From the NCBI GenBank assembly GCA_918026815.1, contig CAKJVC010000017.1:248001-312000 (forward strand): 64,000 nucleotides of DNA, in the 5' to 3' direction. Origin of the DNA: Chalara sp. BL73. Taxonomy: Eukaryota > Ascomycota > Leotiomycetes > Helotiales. The first letter of the stretch is position 1, and every line of letters starts with the position of its first letter. The position numbers and the translations under genes were made by a program. This document shows, in pieces, positions 36,851 through 46,623 of this stretch. Under the pieces are notes generated by a model that searched no databases, was not told where the DNA came from, and was given only the letters and a program-made list of their open reading frames with translations.

Positions 36851-38501
36851 TTATATGAGAGTGATATTCCGTATGGCTTGGAATCTTTGCTCGAGGTCTC
36901 CCACCATGTTGATATTGCGCGAGTGCACCTCGATTAACCCAATTCTCCGAAATACGTCGGCCCCCTCCTCGACGACGATCAACGCAAAAGCATAATACCA
37001 TTGCTCAGATGATAGGTGCGATTCACTCCCAAGGTAAAGGTAGAAACAAGGCATTCCTCCAGACTCATCTGCCTCTTCGATATCCCTGTAAGTGTTGAAG
37101 AGATTCGACTCTAGGATTGGCCATTCATACTCTGGAATAACTCGACAGCTTAGAGTCAACCTCGCACCTTTGGCTACTTCAGCGATATCAGCTGTAATGA
37201 CGCAGCCAGGCCGCAGTTCCGACCTGCAATGGATAGCGACGTGCCCATCTATTGACAGCCAAGACCAGGACGGTGCGCGATTTGACCCCCGCATAGATGG
37301 ATGGAATCGAAATCCAGCAACGTTAAACCATGTCATTTGCTCCAGAAACTGGCTGACCCACGTACCGAAGACGCACTTGTCATCCCAGACTTTTTCAAGA
37401 GCTGCGACAATCCCAGTTACCGCTCGGGATCGGTCTTCGGGGAATGTAAAATTACGGAGCGTATACTGACAGACAAGCACTGACCAGGATGCAGCTCTGT
37501 CTTGTGAGTGGAAGAGTGCTCGTGACGAAGGCTGTTGGTCATCAGGATATTTTATGTAGCTTGGAAAGAGACGCGTATACCCGAGGCTGCGACAGTGGAA
37601 AAGAACTTCATATGGGCCGTAGAACAGTATTCGCCTGGCTAGAAGGAACTCTTGAAAAGCCCATCCCCTCTTGCTCAGGGGGTCAAGATTCTAGCTAAAG
37701 CCCCATTGGCATGGATGACCGATCCCAATCTGACCAGTTTCGCCATTTGGTAGCTCCACGGGCAACGAAATAAAATAAGGTTGCTCACGAGGGTGATTCA
37801 AATAGCCTTCACGTACGGAGCCGGATGTCGCTGCTAGGATGGTCGCCGTCGAGTTGCGATATATGCCTGCCATGGCCGCTATTTCTCTTGCTATATCCTC
37901 GTTGTCATCTTGAATGATGCAGAGGGCATCGACCCATAAGTACTGGTATCCCAGGTCTCGAGTGGTTTGTACGGCATCTTGGAGAGTTTGTGGTAAGGCG
38001 GCTAATGGAATGCCACTCCTCAGGTGGCCTAGATTGTGCTTTAGTGCCACAACTGGTTGATCGCCTCCCCAACAGTAACTCAAGGTAATGTATTGATCAA
38101 ATTCGCCATTCCCTTCTGGGATATGGAGGCGAATCTTCGGCGATATTGATTCGTGTACATTGATGACTCTGGTTGGGAGCCTAGGAGGGTTGGCTACCTT
38201 GCAATCAATATGATGCTCGTGGCATTCCGAGATCATGGCCTTCGCTTTTGAGATTGTTTTTGGCGACGTGACATCAAGTTCCGGTGGTCGGCTCCAAATC
38301 CACGACGCCGCTGGGTTGTCTGCGCTGCATTAGCCTTTGGGAGTCCATCACCAATTCGAAGGTTGAAGGGAAGATTGGGAAGAATTAGACGTGTATGAAC
38401 AGATCCCCAAGCCTTCGTAGGCAAATATGTCCAACTCGTAGTTGATGTCCTGAACCACCTCAGCAAACTCAACAGAATGCAGACTAATCGAGAGCACATG
38501 C
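36851..38501 (-). pseudogene. HET-domain gene interrupted by an in-frame TAG
   Basis: Starts near an ATG at 38501 (MHVLSISLHSVEFAEVVQ) and, after one or two introns around 38300-38350, runs in a single frame from about 38330 to the stop at 36851. HET core motifs are clear: ITLSYCWGGDQP, YLWVDALCIIQDDNEDIAREIAAMAGIY (the WID-type block), then NSTATILAATSGS. Further on come RGWAFQEFLLARRILFYGP and, near the C terminus, NRAPSWSWLSIDG. The frame is continuous across a TAG at 37693-37691, between the second and third HET blocks. I found no donor/acceptor pair that removes it in frame. HET domains trigger cell death in incompatible fusions. Either the allele is dead or the codon is suppressed or miscalled. 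A CAG-to-TAG transition would be enough. Confidence 0.75.
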
Positions 38502-38542
38502 ATGGTCTGTAGGCGGGGTCGCAGGTTTTTGGATTTATACAA

Positions 38543-39350
38543 ACCCCGACACTATTTGGCTTTGTGGCAGAATTTAAGTCGTTATTTTAGTAAGCTACAT
38601 AACCCGACAAAAGGTAATATAACAAGTTATCAAACGTTTATTCTAACTATTAACCTTTTTATGTGCTACTAAAGGAAGTTCACGTGATCAAGTCATGAAT
38701 AAGCGCGGCTTTTAGTCGATTTAGGCGCAGTTCCAAGCGCTGTTGCAGGACATTTGCAAAACAGTCGAGTTGATTTTAAATCACCGGCAAACTAGACATT
38801 ATATGGCACAATCTCCTTACAGCTTCTTGGGTGAAAGATCTAAGTTGTATCTTTTTCTCTAAATGCCCCTCTTGTTTACCATGTTAGGCTCAGCTCAATC
38901 ATGAGCAGGTCCAACAATCTATGGCCTATCACCATGGCAACCGCTTATCTTCACCCCGCGCCCCGGACATCAACAATGGCGCAAGCTAGAGTCTTGAATA
39001 ACACCGTGTACGGTCCATGATTGGACAAAGTAGAACGTGGCGTTAGAGCTGTGTCCGGTGGTGGCCAGGCCTGTTATTACTTACAGATGGCCATTTGCAT
39101 GACCCAGTGCATCTCTTCTCTCTACTCTAGACCCGTTCGCATTGAATTACTTCACTTTGGAGGAGCGACGGTCGCACGCGTATCTTGCGGAGCAGATAGA
39201 CAACTTGGAATGCATAGAGCTGTGCTCTCTGTCCCGCCTTTGTATCTAACAACGACACGAACTCGCCCACAAGTCAATCCAACGATGCCCTGATTTTGAG
39301 GAGCAATACTCGACGTTATATACCGCCTGGCCCCCGCTTGACAACACATC
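38543..39350. promoter_or_regulatory. Divergent region between HET gene and kelch gene
   Basis: About 800 bp. TATATACC at 39318-39325 lies some 30 bp before the kelch ATG and is a plausible TATA element. No other gene seen. Confidence 0.4.
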
Positions 39351-42300
39351 ATGGGTGTTCAATTTCACCATGCTCTCTGGGCAATATGCCTCCTATTCTG
39401 GAGCTCATTTGCCCAATCGCTGCCATATAATCCTACAACCATCCTACTCTCTTCAGATGTCGCATATGTCTTTCTTGCAGAGCCTCGGGGTCAATTCCGT
39501 GCCGTAAATATATCTTCCACGCTCTCCACAGGTAACTTCTCATCGCTGGATGCCGTCACTTCCAATCTGCCATTCGATACTGATGGCTCTACGGCATTCC
39601 TACCCTCGTTATCCCAATCAGGAGAAGTATCAGTTTACACAGGATCCTGCGGGTCCTCGAGCACTGAATTATGGATGTTCATAAACACAAATGAGGGCGA
39701 AGGAGCGTGGGAAAAGCAAACAACAACTGCTACTACCAGTATCACATCTGCGAACAATGCGGGTGCCAATTTCCTCGCCGGTGCTTTCAGCTTCTCCGAT
39801 TACGTGCATGCAAACGATTCTCAAGCCAAAATCTACGTCTTCGGTGGGATGTGCCCACAATCTGAGGCGAGCGTTTCTACCTGGCAGTCTAATGCAACAT
39901 ATTCGAATCGAATGCTCAGACTCAGTCCGGACTCGTCCTCGTACTCCATCGACATTACGCGTAGTAGAGGCGCACCAATTGCGGAAGCGGGTTTCACGAT
40001 TACAGGCCTGATCCCAACTTATTCGAATAACACCGACGTCGCAACTCAGCAGCAGAATTTCATTCTGCTTGGTGGTCATACACAGACGGCATTCATTAAC
40101 ATGAGCCAGCTTGCAATATGGAGTCTACCGGAAGAGAGTTGGAGCTTTGTCACAATTGACGCGCCATCATCTTCAAATCCCAACACCGAACTAGCAGTCA
40201 AGAGCGACATAACAAGCGTTGATAGTAGGTCTGGACACACGGCGGTTTTGACGGAGGATGGCTCAAGGATGATTGTACTTGGAGGCTGGGTTGGTAATGT
40301 CAATCAAGCTGCAGAGCCACAACTCGCTATTCTAGAGCTCGGAACTGGATTTGGTGGAGTTGGAGATTGGGCATGGTTGGTACCATCGAAGCAACCTGCT
40401 GGAACAGGCATGTATGGACATGGTGCTGTGATGTTACCTGGGAATGTTATGATGGTTCTTGGAGGATACAATATCACGTCCAGCAGCACAAAACGAGATG
40501 CGATTCCTGGAACGAATGCAATGTTCTTTAATGCAACGAGCTTGACATGGGTATCAGATTATACAAACCCTGAGTATGTTGCAGCCGCAGTCGCAAGCAA
40601 TATAGCTCAATCAGACTCGGCCGCGGCAAAAAATGCAAGATCGAAGAAGCTCGGCCTTGGATTAGGTCTTGGTCTGGGTCTCGGCGCTCTCTTGCTTGTA
40701 CTGATAATATTTTTGTGCTACCACAGGCGCCTGAGGCTCAAGAGAGAAGACGAAAGGGATAGGCACATTCAGGCGTTAAGTGCAGGATCTGCTACTCATT
40801 ATAGTCCAAAAAGAGAGATGAGCCAAAGTGGAGGTAGCTTTCCCTGGTCAAACAATCGTTGGAACCGGGCTCGCGACGATGAAATAATCTTTGGACCGTC
40901 AGGTGGAGTGGTGGAGTACGAGAACCTTAATACAGACATGCATGGCTTAGGCGAGAATGTACCTTTACCACCAAAGCACATCACACGCAAACCTGTACGA
41001 TCCAGAAATGGACGTGGGATGTATCAGCCTGCACCAAGTGGAGCCTCATATGACTTCGCTCCAGCATCAAATCATGGGAGGTCGAACAGTCTTGGTACTG
41101 CTGGCCCTATTCACCCAATCTATGAAGCCGATGAAGATGAGAATGCTATTCGCCTGGCCATCGAGGCTCCTGATTCCGCTGCGTCGGACACTGGAAGGAA
41201 TCCTAAGCGTCGATCTGACCCATTTCGGGACCAGCCAGAATTATCATCGCCCCGTCAGCGGGATGATTCAGAAAGCCCAGCTCGATCGCGTGAACGAGAG
41301 ATTCAGGAATGGGTATCTGATTGGGCTGCTGCTGATGCGCTGATGAATTCGCAAGCTCGTGCGCATTCATCTGCCGGAAGGGTCTCACCATCACGGCGTG
41401 CACAACTAATAGCCGCGAGCAGCATTAGTTCTGTTGCAGGTGAGGAGGATAGTGGTCGGACTGCAAGCAATATTTCAGAGCAGAGTCTTGTTGTTTCGGC
41501 AATGACAATTTCTCGATCTGGATCCTCATCCCAGGGTAGATCACGAAGCAATTCTCTGCGAGGGTTTATCTCAAGTGCCATGAGCCCATTTTCTGGCACT
41601 ATATTATCTACCACAGCCGCTAGTACAGCCCCAACTGCGGTGTTCGATGGAAAGGGTCGACCGCCAGGGAGCTCGAGTAGTAGTGGCGAGAGTAGCTTCA
41701 ACACAGCTCATACCAGCTTTCGAGCATTACAGGCTGAGGCCGAAGGTCTTCTGCCACGGCCAGATGATGAATGGTACACTCGAGATGATTCACCCACTTC
41801 ATATTCCCGTGATTCACCTACACGGTACTCAGTAGACCGTTACTCGCCAGAACATTACCCACAAGACCAATACACACACGAACCAGGAAGCCCTTCAAAA
41901 AGCAAAGCTACCGGGCTTGGAAAAGGGCGGAGTGGATGGCTTGGTAGTCTACGTAGAGCTTTTGCGGGTGACGGTGCCAACAGGGGAAACCGAAGTCCTT
42001 CCGCAACATTCGGCGCCCGAACACCAAGTCCAACGCGAGATGGAATTTCATCCGCTAATCCGCCGCGTCGAACAGTCTCCGCTGGCGCAACCCTTTGGCG
42101 TCGCAAGCAAGGCAAGGTTGACTGGGAAGACAGTGAGGATCCAGACTCAAACAAAAGATCCAACACCTTCACTGGTGAGTCATCAGCACTGGCTCCTGGT
42201 GCGCGACGGTCGCAGGAATCGGAAGAATGGGATATCGAACGTGCCGTACAAAATAGAGTGGTACAAGTAATGTTCACTGTGCCAAAGGAAAAGCTGCGTG

Positions 42301-42575
42301 TTGTGAACCACGACTTTGACGACGAGGATAAGAGCGAAGTTGGTAGTTTGCTGAGCAAGAAAGGAAGTAACCGGTCACAAAAGCTCGAGACAATGGAGCC
42401 TGTGCTTGAGCAAGAACCATCAGAAGGGGTGATTGAGATCGCTGAAGTTGCAGAAGGGAAAGGCAAGGGACGAGAAGTCATGGTCGAGGGCAGTCCTGGC
42501 CGCTCAAGAGTTAAGGAGATCGTGGAGACGATTGAGGGAAAGTCAAGTCCGGAGCGTAGTCCGGAACGTAGGTAA
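39351..42575 (+). CDS. Type I membrane protein with extracellular kelch propeller and long cytoplasmic tail
   Basis: A single intronless frame of 1074 residues. Residues 1-24 form a signal peptide (HHALWAICLLFWSSFAQS). The ectodomain (about 25-430) has many N-glycosylation sites and kelch-type repeats, seen as IYVFGGMCP, FILLGGHTQ, MIVLGGWVG and MMVLGGYN, so a galactose-oxidase/kelch beta-propeller. A single transmembrane helix follows at about 433-457 (LGLGLGLGLGLGALLLVLII) with a basic stop-transfer (HRRLRLKRED). The remaining 615 residues are cytoplasmic, Ser/Arg/Pro-rich and mostly disordered, with SP-type phosphorylation sites (DSPTSYSRDSPTRYS). Fungal homologues are annotated as putative wall-anchored or cell-surface kelch proteins; no biochemical role is known to me. 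Sensor or polarity scaffold is a guess. Confidence 0.85.
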   Translation: MGVQFHHALWAICLLFWSSFAQSLPYNPTTILLSSDVAYVFLAEPRGQFRAVNISSTLSTGNFSSLDAVTSNLPFDTDGSTAFLPSLSQSGEVSVYTGSCGSSSTELWMFINTNEGEGAWEKQTTTATTSITSANNAGANFLAGAFSFSDYVHANDSQAKIYVFGGMCPQSEASVSTWQSNATYSNRMLRLSPDSSSYSIDITRSRGAPIAEAGFTITGLIPTYSNNTDVATQQQNFILLGGHTQTAFINMSQLAIWSLPEESWSFVTIDAPSSSNPNTELAVKSDITSVDSRSGHTAVLTEDGSRMIVLGGWVGNVNQAAEPQLAILELGTGFGGVGDWAWLVPSKQPAGTGMYGHGAVMLPGNVMMVLGGYNITSSSTKRDAIPGTNAMFFNATSLTWVSDYTNPEYVAAAVASNIAQSDSAAAKNARSKKLGLGLGLGLGLGALLLVLIIFLCYHRRLRLKREDERDRHIQALSAGSATHYSPKREMSQSGGSFPWSNNRWNRARDDEIIFGPSGGVVEYENLNTDMHGLGENVPLPPKHITRKPVRSRNGRGMYQPAPSGASYDFAPASNHGRSNSLGTAGPIHPIYEADEDENAIRLAIEAPDSAASDTGRNPKRRSDPFRDQPELSSPRQRDDSESPARSREREIQEWVSDWAAADALMNSQARAHSSAGRVSPSRRAQLIAASSISSVAGEEDSGRTASNISEQSLVVSAMTISRSGSSSQGRSRSNSLRGFISSAMSPFSGTILSTTAASTAPTAVFDGKGRPPGSSSSSGESSFNTAHTSFRALQAEAEGLLPRPDDEWYTRDDSPTSYSRDSPTRYSVDRYSPEHYPQDQYTHEPGSPSKSKATGLGKGRSGWLGSLRRAFAGDGANRGNRSPSATFGARTPSPTRDGISSANPPRRTVSAGATLWRRKQGKVDWEDSEDPDSNKRSNTFTGESSALAPGARRSQESEEWDIERAVQNRVVQVMFTVPKEKLRVVNHDFDDEDKSEVGSLLSKKGSNRSQKLETMEPVLEQEPSEGVIEIAEVAEGKGKGREVMVEGSPGRSRVKEIVETIEGKSSPERSPERR

Positions 42576-44388
42576 ATCTAAGGATTGAAGGCGTCGGTCG
42601 ATCCATATTGGTGGTTCTGGAAAGGGTGGCGTTATTTAGTTTGTTTCCAATATATATAGATGCTTTTTGGGACATTGGATGGTGTTCGGAATGGCACCAA
42701 AATCATGTCGGACGGTGGAAATATATTTGGATATAGTTAAATGATTCATGTATGTATTTACGTGAATGTATGAATTTAATGGAACATTAATAGCAACTTC
42801 CTATTTGCGTCTCATGACAGTGTTCTGTTGATAGACGGTTTACTTGATCCCAAGGTTACATGTCCACATCACCCTGATTCGTCTCTCTTGGGGCCCATTC
42901 TAAAGCTAAATCAGGTACATTTAGTGATCTCACCGTCAACAAATGCTCATATGCCCCACAGGCTTAGCCCCACGTTAGGGGAGATCCTTAACGGCTGCTC
43001 AAAGCCTCCATAAAAAGCATTTGGGCGAGGAAGCAACAACTTCATCCGCGCCGTCTTGAAGTACGTTCTCTATCCCTTAGGCTCACCGGGCAGATGTAAA
43101 TGATCAGCTGCAGTGTAGAAAAATCGAAGGAAGGAAATCCTTACAGGCGCTAAGCGTGCGCTTGTTAGCATCAGCCAGCAGGAGCGATAGGCTAGCATAC
43201 CTGTTAAATTATATCGGCGGACACCGGTCTCGAGCCCAGCGCCGTCAGCAATCGATCGGCGGCTGGGTGCGCGACGGCGAACTCGTCGTCTTAACTCGCG
43301 GCGGCAAAACACAAATGCCGAAGGCCTGCTCGGTAAAAACAACGCGGGCATCAAGGGCCTAGGCTCGTTCCATCCCTGATATCACAACATGCCGTCCCGG
43401 GTCGCTTGCAAAATCCAAAGCTTTTATACGCTCTTCCTACCGCAGAAAGCCCTCAAGATTCGCGAAGCCGGCGCGGCTTCTCTATAGACGGCCGGCTCGA
43501 AAGCCGTTCGAAGCTTCCCAGGCAGGTTCACTTGGAATTATCCCGACCTTCTCGGCTCTTGCAGCCGCTCGATCACCTACAGCAGGTTAATAAGAATAAG
43601 GTATGCGGTGAGGGTGGGGTAGCCTCCTCCGGTGGGGGGTTTGCAAAACATTTCGTAGCGTGAAATTGTGGGGAAAAAAACGCGGCTGTCTTACGACAGC
43701 CAAAGATGGCGCAACAAGTAAACAACGCGGCTGGCTGGGCCAAACAGCTACAACACGTATTGGGATCTCCGCTGCCGTGCTTCGAACCTTTGAAACAGGC
43801 GCCGCCCTTCTACACGCGATGACCCCGCCCGGCATTCTATGCCTCGCCAGCCCTGCTTACGGTTTTAACATCCACTGCTTCCGCCCTCAGATCGGTTAGC
43901 CCTCCCGCTCGACACCCCAACGCGCGACCTGATGCCGCCGGGGAAGCGGTGGGGCGGGGACGAACACGGAGGCTGGCCGGCGGAGGCTTAACCGATAGCG
44001 TAGGCGATCAGCTTGCCCGGCTTCGTTTTCTTCAAGAGCTTGCGCTGACGCTCCCTCTGTACTATTTATGGTATGATCGATTGAGCGGGGGTACGTTCAG
44101 CTCTCTCGTTCCGACCAACAGCCGACTTGCATATTAACATTGTTGAAATCGAAGATGACGTGGCATATATACAAATAAGGGTAACCTCATTGATATCTGC
44201 CCGGCAGAAGATGTCTCACTGCATGACTTAGACGGCACGCCGTGCTGGCATGGTAGCAGATAGCATTGCGTGGCTCTTTAGATCCTGTTAAATTAGAAGG
44301 ACCCCATAGCAGCGCTAGCGCCTTAGCATTATCATATTCTATTTTGGTTTATTTACTTCCTAGATTACAAGGCAGCGATCTAAACATA
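42576..44388. other. Intergenic region containing a GC-rich island
   Basis: 42576-43140 is ordinary AT-rich 3' flank. About 43150-44110 is clearly GC-richer than everything around it, with several overlapping open frames on both strands, none matching a family I know. A small hairpin GGCTGTC..GACAGCC lies at 43684-43702. It may be a remnant of a mobile element; I found no terminal repeats. Confidence 0.4.
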
Positions 44389-46061
44389 TTACAGTGCACC
44401 AGAGCTCCCAGCTCGATGAAACCTTTTATTCGTCGTGTGTAGTACCGGAGGGTCTTTCGGCGGGACCTCCGGAGGCGTGTCTGAAGGGGGCTGTTCATTC
44501 ATCTGCTGAAGCTCGATAAAGCCCTCTTGGACATGACTTCCATATCTAAGCCCTGTGTTTGAATCTGGCTGTTTGTAGTCGCGATTGCGGATCGACGTGA
44601 TGAATGCTCGAGGATAGATGCGTATGAGAAGGTTTCGTATTGCGGGAAGGCATGAGCAGACCATAGCAATGGCAAGTTCGGCGATGGTCCATATGACAAC
44701 GTTGACGTAGTCCCCTAAAACAAATGAGCTTTCGAATTTAGTAGTGGGCGTGGCGGCTTACAGGTCGGGTCAAGTGAATTTCCAAAGGATAGCAAGGACC
44801 TGAGGCGGATCATGGACACCACACACCCACTTAATTCTGTTAGACGGTTATCTGGGAGGGGGCAAGCCTAAGCAAGACTTACAAGCCTCCAACGGCAAAC
44901 ATGAAGCCGACTCCGATCTTTTTCTTCCTTCCCATGTTCAGCTTCATAAGCGGCGGTAGCGGAAGGACAACAATAAAAATGTCCTGGATAATGCTCATAG
45001 CACTATTCGCGTAAGCCAGTTTGTTGATGTCAAGGCATGTTCCCCCCCGAATGTCTCTGTTCCAAAAGAATGCAACAGGTTTACAGGCGAAGACTGTCAT
45101 GAAAAAGATAATAATCGTGCTCACAGCTATCATCGCAATTGTCGCATATGCGGCAAATTGAAACGACTTGTGTGGAAAGATGCGAAGGTAGAGGACCAGC
45201 ACGGAGATCTTGGTAGCAGAGAGGGTTATCACATAGAAGCTTTCCGCTATGTAAACTTGGTCAAGAGTTAGGATCCGCTTCTGCGGTGAGTACGGGGAAC
45301 CTACAGCTCCGGAGAATATTCAGCAGACTGCCATCTGCAAGATCCCAAATATGCCTACCAAAGCCTTCCTTTGACACTAAAACAGTCAGCTACCTCCTAA
45401 CAGCTAGGCGGGGCCACATACTCGAAATCGTGAAAGCAGCCGATGGGACAGATAGAAGCTAGCAATATCAGCGGCAGGTAAAGGCACGGCCCTACCCAAT
45501 GGGCCTGATACGTACCAAAGCCAGGGCAATGATCCAGCCATCGAGTCCAATTGTGCTCGACACCCAAACCCTTGATATCAATCGCAATGTGATCAGGATA
45601 AACGTTACGGCGAGCAGAGTGGCAGTTACGATAATAATCTCAGTAGAGCGATTCGGACGCGGCAGATCGCAAGTGGCAGCCTGCACCTTCGCGACGACTA
45701 AGGCCATTAGAAAATCAATCGACGGGACGCAGGGCGGCGGGACACCCACTCAGCTGATCGTGCATTGTACAATTCTGCAGCAGACATGTTGAGGTCAAGA
45801 TAGGGAGCCGTTTGCTGTTGCACTGGCAGGCTATATCGGTCAGGGAACAATTGGCCGCCGGCACCGTTACCAGTAGACAAGAGAGCTGTCGGGCCAATTA
45901 GCTAGAGATCTGGGTTTGTATACGGGGGGAGGAATGGCGCTGCGTACCCCACAGGTTGTGAGGTTTGCGACGGAGAACTGCTGAGCACCAGCAGCAGCAG
46001 TGAGCAAGGCCAAGGTTGTCGCGATGATGAGCACTACCCCACAGCCGCCGCGGGGTCTCAT
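44389..46061 (-). CDS. CFEM-domain PTH11-type G-protein-coupled receptor-like protein
   Basis: About eight short introns. Signal peptide MRPRGGCGVVLIIATTLALL (start 46061). The CFEM domain follows with eight cysteines in order (LTTC, LSC, ANC, IACQC, TSTC, QNC, and AATC after an intron). Then come seven hydrophobic helices of the fungal rhodopsin-like/PTH11 type: IIIVTATLLAVTFILITLRL, the exon with GFGRHIWDL, FYIAESFYVITLSATKISVL, YATIAMIAVSTIIIFFMTVF, ANSAMSIIQDIFIVVLPLPP, the exon with SMIRLRSLLSF, and YVNVVIWTIAELAIAMVCSC. The cytoplasmic tail is Pro/Glu-rich. Exon joins preserve frame at each junction I checked. PTH11-type receptors sense surface or host cues in plant pathogens; the ligand here is unknown. 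Confidence 0.88.
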
Positions 46062-46534
46062 TGTGTGAAAATCCACTCGCTGTCAGCCTGCGACATGCGA
46101 ATTGGCGGTATCTTGTCAAGATCCTGTGAGGTTGTCCATCTCCCAGAAATTTGTTTGGGGAAAAACGAAGGAAACAAGGGGATCCTCTTTCTGATAATCC
46201 CCCTCACTTGGCAGGTGGAAACCACGAAGCTCGGCAATGGCCCGACTCTGACTTTGGAAGCCGTGCATGTGAAACCTGATCCAATAGTTGGATTTGCCCA
46301 AGAATCCGACTGGCCGGGTCGATGGCTCGGGATTTTACTAATGTCTCATCGGAACCCTATTCAGGCCTGTTCTCTGCCCATGATTGGCTGTTGAATTTAA
46401 CCTTTTATTCAATAATCACTTGCAGGGTCGGAGACGTAGCGTGGGAAACGGAAGGTCGGCTTGTGGGACATGGTGCGACCGCAGAAAGAAGATTCCGTGA
46501 GAACCAACCATCCTTGGCCGTAACCGGTACCGCA

Positions 46535-46623
46535 CAGCATGTACTATATATTAACAGCAGGGGCAGCGGGCATTGTATGTGGCAGAACAGCATGTACTAT
46601 ATCTTAACAACAGGGGCAACGGG
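46535..46623 (+). repeat. Imperfect tandem repeat, period 53 bp
   Basis: CAGCATGTACTATAT(A/C)TTAA followed by CA(G/A)CAGGGGCA(G/A)CGGG occurs at 46535 and again at 46588, giving 36 bp nearly identical in each copy. Confidence 0.8.

Noticed and set aside
41303..42481. Minus-strand frames opposite the kelch tail (133 and 208 codons)
   Set aside because: Antisense shadows of the Ser/Arg-rich cytoplasmic tail.
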